Positions 1 through 6,003 of a DNA stretch of 18,011 nt are shown piece after piece; within the stretch, counting starts at the first letter, position 1; each line of letters begins with the position of its first letter. The position numbers and the translations under genes are program-made. The stretch lies in contig CALAVC010000223.1 in assembly GCA_937892095.1 (NCBI GenBank), positions 1 to 18,011 of the forward strand. The letters run 5' to 3'. The notes under the pieces were generated by a model. It was not told the DNA's origin and did no database searches. It saw only the letters and a program-made list of their open reading frames with translations. The stretch is from an uncultured Bacteroidales bacterium (GTDB lineage Bacteria; Bacteroidota; Bacteroidia; Bacteroidales; Marinilabiliaceae).

Positions 1-266
1 CAGCAATATTCACTCGTGGAGCTGTCGACCGTTCACTGATAAGGACGGAACTTCGTGGAAGGGCGGTCAGATAGATTTATTGATAGATCGAGCAGACGAA
101 GTCATCAGTATTTGTGAGATTAAGTATGTCTCCGACAAATACGTCATTGATGCCGCTTATGAGAAAAGGTACGTCGGAGCGTCGTCGTCCGCAGAAATTA
201 CATGTATCGTTAGGATTTTCGGCCATGGTGTATGTTGTGCTTATTGTTGACGGGTTGGATAATTGA
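1..266 (+). pseudogene. Decayed 3' end of an AAA-type ATPase gene (DUF4143/DUF234-like)
   Basis: The frame starting at base 2 reads a fragment containing SWSCRPF, then GGQIDLLIDRADEVISICEIKY. This closely resembles the nuclease-like C-terminal region of a large Bacteroidota family of stand-alone AAA ATPases, where 'QIDLLIDRAD..INLCEMKF' is typical. After residue YEKR (about base 169) that frame loses resemblance and stops at 248-250. The frame at 3 mod 3 instead reads QKLHVSL and ends in VDGLDN with a stop at 264-266, recalling the family ending '(L)HVTLVTTYG...TLDDLF'. I therefore infer at least one frameshift near base 165-195 and some sequence decay. The 5' part lies outside the window, so whether the rest is intact is unknown. 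Family assignment comes from remembered motifs. A diverged but functional end is a less likely alternative. Confidence 0.6.
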
Positions 267-277
267 AAAAACAGGGC

Positions 278-311
278 AAAACGTGTCTTCGAATTTTTGT
301 TTCGAGACGCG
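278..311 (-). terminator. Probable terminator of clpP
   Basis: An imperfect inverted repeat (arms 282-293 and 301-311, one bulge and one G-U pair, 7-nt loop) lies about 50 bases beyond the clpP stop. Read on the minus strand it is followed by TTTTGCCCTGTTTTTT. That makes it a plausible intrinsic terminator. The stem is modest in quality. Confidence 0.45.
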
Positions 312-362
312 TAGTTGCTCTGTTTGTTTCCTATTTACTAATGTTACGATGCAAGAACCGTG

Positions 363-1040
363 TTATTTTTTTTCGCGACGAAGGACTTCGTCAATCATGC
401 CGTAGGCTTTGGCTTCTTCGGCAATCATCCAATAGTCGCGGTCGGAGTCGGCGTGTACTTTGTCGAAGGGTTGACCAGAATGCGTAGCGATTATGTCGAA
501 GAGTTCTTTTTTGAGTTTTTGAATTTCGCGAGCTGTTATTTCGATGTCGGAGGCTTGACCTTGTGCGCCACCCATTGGCTGGTGAATCATTATGCGCGAG
601 TGGGGCAGTGCGGAGCGTTTGCCTTTGGTCCCAGCAACGAGCAATACGGCAGCCATTGAAGCTGCAAGACCTGTGCAGATGGTGGCGACATCGGAAGATA
701 TGTATTGCATGGTGTCGTATATGCCCAGACCTGCATAGACGCTACCACCAGGCGAGTTGAGGTATATCGAGATGTCTTTTGAGGAGTCGACTGACTCGAG
801 GTAGAGTAGCTGAGCTTGTACTATGTTGGCAACGTCGTCGTTGATTTCAGTTCCGAGGAATATTATGCGGTCCATCATGAGACGTGAGAATACGTCCATA
901 CTGGCCACATTGAGCTGACGTTCTTCGATGATGGTGGGTGATATGTATGAGTCGAGTATGCGTGAGTAGGCGTCGAAAGTTGCGCCACCGACATGTTTGC
1001 CACCGACGGCAAATTTTCTAAAATCTGTTCCTTGTGCCAT
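363..1040 (-). CDS. clpP: ATP-dependent Clp protease proteolytic subunit ClpP
   Basis: A 225-residue serine peptidase that forms the tetradecameric cytoplasmic proteolytic chamber fed by ClpX or another Clp ATPase. The catalytic triad is complete: Ser128 in GLAASMAAV, His153 in MIHQPMGG and Asp202 in DSDRDYW. The Ser-His and His-Asp spacings (25 and 49) equal those of E. coli ClpP. The core also carries IYLNSPGGSVYAG and the C-terminal YGMIDEVL. The N-terminal 35 or so residues are variable, as in the phylum. The ATG at 1040 has no SD, which is normal here. It lies 149 bases after tig, separated by a strong hairpin, so it probably has its own promoter, though no clear TAnnTTTG box is visible before it. 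In most Bacteroidales clpX follows directly; here an opposite-strand ATPase remnant follows instead. Confidence 0.97.
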   Translation of the reverse strand: MAQGTDFRKFAVGGKHVGGATFDAYSRILDSYISPTIIEERQLNVASMDVFSRLMMDRIIFLGTEINDDVANIVQAQLLYLESVDSSKDISIYLNSPGGSVYAGLGIYDTMQYISSDVATICTGLAASMAAVLLVAGTKGKRSALPHSRIMIHQPMGGAQGQASDIEITAREIQKLKKELFDIIATHSGQPFDKVHADSDRDYWMIAEEAKAYGMIDEVLRREKK

Positions 1041-1095
1041 GATTTGTACGGTTTAAGAAGTTGGAGAGGGTGGGGGATAAATGTTTTTTTTGACG

Positions 1096-1151
1096 AAAAA
1101 AGCAAACTGCAATTGGTCTACTTACATGAGGAGTAGCCGAATGCAGTTTGC
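1096..1151 (-). terminator. Intrinsic terminator after tig, between tig and clpP
   Basis: On the minus strand, GCAAACTGCATT (1151-1140) pairs with AATTGCAGTTTGC (1114-1102) with one bulge. The stem continues inward through GGCTACT/AGTAGACC, and TTTTTT (1101-1096) follows. The long stem plus U-tract is a strong Rho-independent terminator lying about 40 bases past the tig stop. Confidence 0.85.
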
Positions 1152-1189
1152 CTGTATTTTGTGGAAACTTTTTGACGGAGACCTTTTGC

Positions 1190-2542
1190 CTAAGCCTTCG
1201 TGCTTTGTTCCATTATGTTGTTAAATTCTTGTCGGCTTACAACACGTTCGCTAACCTTAGCTTTTGAGAGGACATATTCGTCAACTTTGCTTTCGGCTGC
1301 AGACTCGAAGATTTGCTCGCTTTGCTGCTCGTTGCGTACCATGCTGAGTGCATAGTTGTTGAGCTGCTCCTCTGGGATTTCTGTTATGCCGTATTGTAGG
1401 AACTGTGCTTTGGCAGAGCGCTTTGCTTCTTCGACGATGTCTGCTTGCTCAATCTTTATCTCGCCATTGCGAATGATGTTGTTCTTGATGACACGCCAAC
1501 GAAGGTCTTCGAGGAAACGTGGGAACTCTTCGTCGATGACTTCGGGAGTTGCCTTTTCGTTGTTCTTGTTGACGTCGATTAGCCAACGCTTGAGGAATTC
1601 TTCGGGGAGGTCTACTTTGCCAACTTGTGCTTCGAGAGCCTTGCGGATGGCAGACGAAACTTGCCAAGACTCACCATAGGCGTTGCCTATTTCGAGATTC
1701 TCTTTTACTTTGGCACGGAACTCGGCTTCGTCTTTGACGTCTTTGCCTGGGAACATCTTGTCGAAGAGTTCTTTGCCTATTTCAGCGTCTTTGAACTGAT
1801 ATGCTTCGACTATTTCGAGTTCTGCTGTTACGTTCTTGTCGAGTTTTGCTGTCTCTTCGGCATTAAGACCGAGGAGGTAGGATATTTCAGACTCTTCTTT
1901 GAGAGCTTTGTGAACGTCGAAAGAGACTTTCTCGCCAACTTTCTTACCGATGAAGAGTGCTTTCTGGTCGTCAGCTATCGTGCTGACGGAGATTATTCCA
2001 TTCTCTTTTTTGAGTTCACCAGCAACGCTGATGTTGCCTTTTATGTGCGACTCTTCGTCTACAACGTCAGTAGCTTCGCGATTGCTAAAACGCGAGCACG
2101 CTGCTTTGATGTTCTCATCGAGGTCGGCATCAGATATTTGTATCTTGAGTTTCTCGATTTCGATTGCATCGAGATTTACTTTGATTTCGGGTGCGAGACC
2201 GAGGTCGAATTTGAAGGTTGCTTTTTCAAATTCTTGGTCGAGGTTGATGGGCTCTTGGTCTTTGTTGGCCATGGGCGCACCGAGTATTTCAATCTTATTG
2301 TCGCGGATGTAGTTCGTAAGCGATTCGCCTACTATTTTGTCGAGCTCTTCGGCGAGGAGGCTTTTCCCGTACATTTTCTTTATCATACCAACAGGAGTAT
2401 GACCTGGGCGGAAACCTTTGACAGCAACTTTCTTGGCGTAATCTTTTATAGCTTTGTCCAGTTTAGGCTGGACGTCGTCTTTGTCCAATTCGATGGTGAG
2501 GAGTGCGTTGAGCGCGTCTACGTTCTGCTTGGAAATGTTCAT
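1190..2542 (-). CDS. tig: Trigger factor, ribosome-associated chaperone
   Basis: A 450-residue cytoplasmic chaperone that docks on ribosomal protein L23 at the tunnel exit and shields nascent chains. The ribosome-binding signature GFRPGHTP lies at residues 43-50, the same position as in E. coli. The N-terminal domain spans about 1-115 and is followed by a divergent FKBP-like segment (about 155-260) and then the helical C-terminal chaperone arms. The middle segment lacks a recognisable FKBP active site (no IPGFE-like motif), so prolyl isomerase activity is doubtful; this appears common in Bacteroidota trigger factors. The C-terminus is FNNIMEQSTKA. The gene follows tRNA-Leu by 66 bases on the same strand and may be co-transcribed with it. 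A strong hairpin separates it from clpP. Confidence 0.95.
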   Translation of the reverse strand: MNISKQNVDALNALLTIELDKDDVQPKLDKAIKDYAKKVAVKGFRPGHTPVGMIKKMYGKSLLAEELDKIVGESLTNYIRDNKIEILGAPMANKDQEPINLDQEFEKATFKFDLGLAPEIKVNLDAIEIEKLKIQISDADLDENIKAACSRFSNREATDVVDEESHIKGNISVAGELKKENGIISVSTIADDQKALFIGKKVGEKVSFDVHKALKEESEISYLLGLNAEETAKLDKNVTAELEIVEAYQFKDAEIGKELFDKMFPGKDVKDEAEFRAKVKENLEIGNAYGESWQVSSAIRKALEAQVGKVDLPEEFLKRWLIDVNKNNEKATPEVIDEEFPRFLEDLRWRVIKNNIIRNGEIKIEQADIVEEAKRSAKAQFLQYGITEIPEEQLNNYALSMVRNEQQSEQIFESAAESKVDEYVLSKAKVSERVVSRQEFNNIMEQSTKA

Positions 2543-2608
2543 TTTGAACTATTCTGTTGAGAGTCTTGTGTTATGAAACCGAGACAATAAATATTGAATC
2601 TTGAGTTG

Positions 2609-2690
2609 TACGGGTGAAGGGACTCGAACCCTTACGTCTTTCGACACCAGATCCTAAGTCTGGTACGTCTACCAATTTCGCCACACCCGC
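2609..2690 (-). tRNA. tRNA-Leu (anticodon UAG)
   Basis: The minus strand folds as a class II tRNA. The acceptor GCGGGTG pairs with CACCCGT, the D arm contains AATTGGTAGAC, the anticodon stem-loop is CCAGA-CTTAGGA-TCTGG (anticodon TAG, reading CUA/CUN), a long variable arm (about TGTCGAAAGACG) follows, and the T arm is GGGTTCGAGTCCC. The discriminator is A (2609) and the 3' CCA is not encoded, since the next bases read CAA. A one-mismatch -7-like box (TAAATTCG, 2732-2725) lies about 35 bases upstream but has no clear -33 partner. Confidence 0.96.
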
Positions 2691-2831
2691 AGGTTGTAAA
2701 TTGTGCTTTCTTACTAAGCGAGTGCGAATTTATAAAGTTTTATTGAGAAAATGAGAAAGAGCGACTTAATTTTTGATGAAAGGTGTTTTTTTTTTTCTTT
2801 GTGCAGATTATAACTATTAATTTTTTTCTGC

Positions 2832-4040
2832 ATGAAATTTTTTATTTCCTTTTTCTTGCTGATGTTGTCTGCGGAGATGACTGCGGAAACATATAGCATT
2901 ACGTCCACACTTATTGGGGTGGATAGTACCGACTACACAATTCCCTCGGAATCTGCTGCTGATGCAGAAGTGCAAATTGTAAAAAATGATGGGGCTATGG
3001 ATTGGGTTACGACGGATTTTTCTGTTATGAATCAAAATGGGAAAATGGTGTCTTATAGCTCAACCGTTGAATATTATTATTTTACGATGCCAAGTCAGTC
3101 GGTGAATGTGATAATTGTATGTGGAGACGACCTTAAAAGTCGTCAGGTAATGATGAAGATATGCAAGATCGGTGCTGTGAGTCATACCGACGAGTGTAGG
3201 CTTAGTATTGAGCAGGCACGTACTGCGTACGATGCGCTTACTGAAGAACAGAAGGGCAAGGTAGTAAATTATGATACGCTCGTGAGTGCAGAAAAGACGT
3301 ATGAGGAGCTTGGACCAGTGTATGACGTAGCGAGGGTCGTGATAGATAAAATATTGGCAATAGGAGATGTTTCGTTAACAGATGAGTGTAGGAGTAAAAT
3401 TGTTGAAGCGCGAGAGGCATACGAGGATTTGACGGAAGAGCAGAAAGAGTATGTCGTGAAATATTATGCATACGTTACGCTTTTGAATGCAGAAGAGACA
3501 TACGAGCAAATGTTGGCTGATAGCGAGATTGCAAAGGTCGTTGTGGCTAAGATAGAGGCAATTGGTGATGTGGAGTATACTGAAGAATGTAAGTCGAGAA
3601 TTGACGAGGCTCGTGAAGCGTATGAAGTTTTGACACAAAATCAGCGAAAGTTTGTAAGTAACTTGCATGTCTTAACTACAGCAGAAAGTGTGTATGCGGA
3701 GTTGAAAGCTGCGATGGAGGCTGTAGAAAATGCCATTGCTAAGATAGACGCAATAGGGGTGGTGGAGTGTACCGAAGAGACTCGTATGGCTATTGAGAGT
3801 GCAAAGAATGCTGTAGAGTCGCTCTCCGAAGAGCAAATATCTCTTGTCAGTAATCTGTATGTCCTTGAAGACGCCATTGTAAAATATGAGGAGCTGGCGA
3901 GACTTGCGTCGGTGTCAGTTGTAAAAGCTGATGTCGGTGTTCGGGGAGTGTGGTACGGTCTCGATGGTCGACGTCTTGTTTGTGTGCCGACATGTAGTGG
4001 GTTGTATGTATGTAATGGGAAGTTGGTTGTCGTGAAATGA
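2832..4040 (+). CDS. Secreted four-repeat helical protein with C-terminal Bacteroidales tail; function unknown
   Basis: A 402-residue protein of no recognised function. Residues 1-19 form a signal peptide with a hydrophobic FFISFFLLML core. Residues 20-98 form a beta-rich module ending FTMPSQSVNVIIV, like the end of InlB-B-type repeats in surface proteins. Four helical repeats of about 62-66 residues follow (about 105-160, 166-228, 234-292, 297-356) with the pattern I..IG.V..T.EC...I..AR.AY..LT.EQ...V.....L..AE..Y..L. Such repeats occur in many bacterial surface proteins and I know of no activity for them. The tail (373-402) has YGLDGRR and GLYVCNGK and ends VVVK, matching the short C-terminal tail of secreted Prevotella/Bacteroides proteins. 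It has three unusual cysteines (384, 388, 394). It is monocistronic, between the divergent tRNA-Leu unit and convergent rpsP. An 11-T run lies 36 bases upstream. No SD is present. Confidence 0.85.
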   Translation: MKFFISFFLLMLSAEMTAETYSITSTLIGVDSTDYTIPSESAADAEVQIVKNDGAMDWVTTDFSVMNQNGKMVSYSSTVEYYYFTMPSQSVNVIIVCGDDLKSRQVMMKICKIGAVSHTDECRLSIEQARTAYDALTEEQKGKVVNYDTLVSAEKTYEELGPVYDVARVVIDKILAIGDVSLTDECRSKIVEAREAYEDLTEEQKEYVVKYYAYVTLLNAEETYEQMLADSEIAKVVVAKIEAIGDVEYTEECKSRIDEAREAYEVLTQNQRKFVSNLHVLTTAESVYAELKAAMEAVENAIAKIDAIGVVECTEETRMAIESAKNAVESLSEEQISLVSNLYVLEDAIVKYEELARLASVSVVKADVGVRGVWYGLDGRRLVCVPTCSGLYVCNGKLVVVK

Positions 4041-4063
4041 CGAACAATAGGACACGTTAGCAA

Positions 4064-4108
4064 AATAAACAAGACCTCGCATATATTGTATGCGAGGTCT
4101 TGTTTATT
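4064..4108. terminator. Bidirectional terminator between convergent genes
   Basis: A perfect 20-bp inverted repeat (arms 4064-4083 and 4089-4108, 5-nt loop TATTG) sits between the stop at 4040 and the rpsP stop at 4126. The GC-rich centre ACCTCGC/GCGAGGT is flanked by A/T-rich ends (AATAAAC/GTTTATT), so either transcript forms a stem ending in U-rich sequence. Confidence 0.85.
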
Positions 4109-4125
4109 ACTCGGAAGAGTTGTGC

Positions 4126-4662
4126 CTATTCGGCTGCAGGAGCTTCTTCTGCTTGTGCTTCTGCGGCTTTGGCAGCTTCTTCAGCGGCCTTAGCAGCTGC
4201 AGCATCTTCGGCTTTCTTGGCTATGGCAGCAGCGCGGTCAGCGTTGACTTTGGTCTCTGCTTCGAGGCGAACTTTAGCGGCTGATTGCTTAGCACTTGCA
4301 TTTTTGCTGTTGAGTGCTTCGAGTTTCTTAGCCTTGTCTTCTTTCCAAGCGTTGAAGCGTTTTTCGGCTTCAGCTTCGTCGAACGCACCTTTCTTGACAC
4401 CTTCGAGGAGGTGCTTCTTGAGGAGTACACCTTCGTGCGAAAGGATGTTGCGGACGGTGTCGGTGGGCTGAGCACCGTTTTTGAGCCAAACGATAGCCTT
4501 ATCGATGTTGAGGTCGACTGTGGCTGGGTTGGTGTTGGGGTTGTAGGAACCGATTCGCTCGATGAACTTGCCATCACGTGGCGATCTTACGTCGGCTACC
4601 ACGATGTGGTAGAAAGCGTAGCCTTTGCGGCCATGGCGTGCCAAACGGATTTTAACTGCCAT
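4126..4662 (-). CDS. rpsP: 30S ribosomal protein S16 with long C-terminal extension
   Basis: A 178-residue protein whose first 85 or so residues are the S16 core: MAVKIRLARHGRKGYAFYHI, the SPRDGKFIERIGSYNP motif and the helix ending GAQPTDTVRNIL. S16 is an assembly protein of the 30S body. Beyond the core lies an extension of about 90 residues rich in Ala, Lys and Glu, ending in AAEAQAEEAPAAE. It is probably helical or disordered, and extensions of this kind are common in Bacteroidota S16. It is a single-gene unit here, unlike the rpsP-rimM-trmD-rplS operon of Proteobacteria; rimM lies about 10 kb away in this window on the other strand. The minus-strand leader is about 60-70 bases, A-rich just before the ATG, with no SD. 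Confidence 0.97.
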   Translation of the reverse strand: MAVKIRLARHGRKGYAFYHIVVADVRSPRDGKFIERIGSYNPNTNPATVDLNIDKAIVWLKNGAQPTDTVRNILSHEGVLLKKHLLEGVKKGAFDEAEAEKRFNAWKEDKAKKLEALNSKNASAKQSAAKVRLEAETKVNADRAAAIAKKAEDAAAAKAAEEAAKAAEAQAEEAPAAE

Positions 4663-4727
4663 TTGTTTTGTTGTGTTTTTGTTTAGTTAATATTACCCTA
4701 ATGGAAATCAACTCGTGATTTCGGGTG

Positions 4728-4735
4728 CGAAGTTA
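4728..4735 (-). promoter_or_regulatory. Possible -7 box of the rpsP promoter
   Basis: The minus strand reads TAACTTCG, one mismatch from the Bacteroidota -7 consensus TAnnTTTG. It lies about 65 bases before the rpsP ATG. No good TTTG element is visible 19-21 bases upstream, so this is tentative. Confidence 0.3.
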
Positions 4736-4770
4736 ATATCTTTTTGTGAAATGATGTCAGGTGTCGTAAT

Positions 4771-4800
4771 AAAAAGCCCTACACACGAGGAGTGTAGGGC
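4771..4800 (-). terminator. Intrinsic terminator of the lysC-lysA operon
   Basis: A perfect 9-bp stem GCCCTACAC/GTGTAGGGC (4776-4784 and 4792-4800) with a 7-nt loop. On the minus strand it is followed by TTTTT (4775-4771). It lies 37 bases past the lysA stop. Confidence 0.9.
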
Positions 4801-4836
4801 AACATATTGAATACCTAAAAGTCTTATATGTGCATT

Positions 4837-5988
4837 TTATTGCTCAGAGAAGTAGGCGGGAGCAAATGGGCGGAGGTTGTAGCGCGAAGCCATTATTTCG
4901 CCGTAGGCACCCGCTGAGCGTAGGGCAATGAGGTCGCCACGTTTGGCAGAGGCAATCGATATTTCTTTACCAAAGCAGTCGGACGACTCGCATACAGGAC
5001 CTACGACATCGTATTTTTCGGTTGGCAGTTTGCTGCTTATGTTTTCTATTTTGTGGTAGGCATGGTAGAGTGCAGGTCGTATTAGGTCGTTCATGCCAGC
5101 GTCAATGATAGCAAATTGTTTTTTCTGACCTTTCTTGACGTATAGGACTCGTGAGATTAGAGAACCACACTGTGCCACCACGCTTCGTCCGAGTTCGAAG
5201 TGTACTTTTTGACCATTGCGCAGTTCGAGGTGCTTGGCAAATACGGCAAAGTATGCTGGGAAGTCGGGTATGCTGACTTCGTCGGGGTGCTCGTAGTCTA
5301 TGCCGAGTCCGCCGCCTACGTTGATTATTGAAAGTCTGTAGTGTTGTTCTTCGAAGCGACGTTGAATTTCGTTTATGCGAGTGCAGAGAGCTTGGAATGC
5401 TGCCATGTCGGTTATCTGCGAGCCTATGTGGAAATGCAGTCCGATAAGGTTTATGTTGCTGAGTTCTTTGGCTTTGAGTGCTGCCGTGTCAACCTCCCAC
5501 AGCCCTATGCCGAACTTGTTTTCCTCCATGCCAGTGGTTATGTACTGGTGGGTGTGTGCGTCGACATTGGGGTTGATTCGTAGTGCTATGTTTGCGACTT
5601 TGCCTTTGAGCCCAGCAAGGTGGTTGATGACTTCCATTTCGGGTATGCTCTCGACATTGAAGCATTCAATGTCGGCATCGAGAGCAAGGTTTATTTCGCG
5701 GTCGGACTTGCCAACGCCAGCATAGACTATTTTTTTGCTATCGAAGCCATGTTCGAGTGCTGCACGAACCTCGTTTCCACTGACACAATCGATGCCCAGC
5801 CCTGCATTGCGTACTTCGGTGAGTATGCGACTATTGGCATTGGCCTTGACTGCATAGTGTACGACAAAATCGTGGCGCGAGGCTTCGCTGACAATGGTGT
5901 CGAGCGTTGTGTGCAAGAGTTGTAGGTCGTAGTAGTAGAAAGGAGTGTCGAGATTAGCGAAACGCTCGATTGGAAATTGTGTGGCCAT
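4837..5988 (-). CDS. lysA: Diaminopimelate decarboxylase
   Basis: A 383-residue PLP-dependent fold III decarboxylase that converts meso-diaminopimelate to L-lysine and CO2, the last step of lysine synthesis. PLP-binding Lys48 lies in HYAVKANAN. Also visible are HFHIGSQ (185-191), the phosphate-binding GGGLGIDY (225-232), ELGRSV (265-270), active-site Cys333 in CESSDCFG, and the C-terminal AYGEIMASRYN. All key motifs of the LysA family are present. Its length is at the short end of the usual 380-420. The ATG at 5988 lies 15 bases after the aspartokinase stop, so the two are almost certainly co-transcribed and act at opposite ends of the same pathway. Confidence 0.96.
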   Translation of the reverse strand: MATQFPIERFANLDTPFYYYDLQLLHTTLDTIVSEASRHDFVVHYAVKANANSRILTEVRNAGLGIDCVSGNEVRAALEHGFDSKKIVYAGVGKSDREINLALDADIECFNVESIPEMEVINHLAGLKGKVANIALRINPNVDAHTHQYITTGMEENKFGIGLWEVDTAALKAKELSNINLIGLHFHIGSQITDMAAFQALCTRINEIQRRFEEQHYRLSIINVGGGLGIDYEHPDEVSIPDFPAYFAVFAKHLELRNGQKVHFELGRSVVAQCGSLISRVLYVKKGQKKQFAIIDAGMNDLIRPALYHAYHKIENISSKLPTEKYDVVGPVCESSDCFGKEISIASAKRGDLIALRSAGAYGEIMASRYNLRPFAPAYFSEQ

Positions 5989-6003
5989 TGTGGGTCTTTT
6001 TTC

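Noticed and set aside
1625..2560. A 311-codon open frame on the plus strand antisense to tig
   Set aside because: It lies wholly on the coding strand's complement of a well-supported trigger factor gene. Its Phe/Val/Glu-rich composition is what antisense reading of Lys/Glu-rich codons gives.
2714..2908. A 64-codon minus-strand frame, Lys-rich, in the tRNA/repeat-protein spacer
   Set aside because: Its composition is explained by AT-rich sequence and the T11 run. It overlaps the signal peptide of the plus-strand gene and has no promoter.
3641..4072. Minus-strand frame of 143 codons antisense to the repeat protein
   Set aside because: It overlaps the bidirectional terminator and a gene with clear signal peptide, repeats and tail. 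It has no recognisable features of its own.
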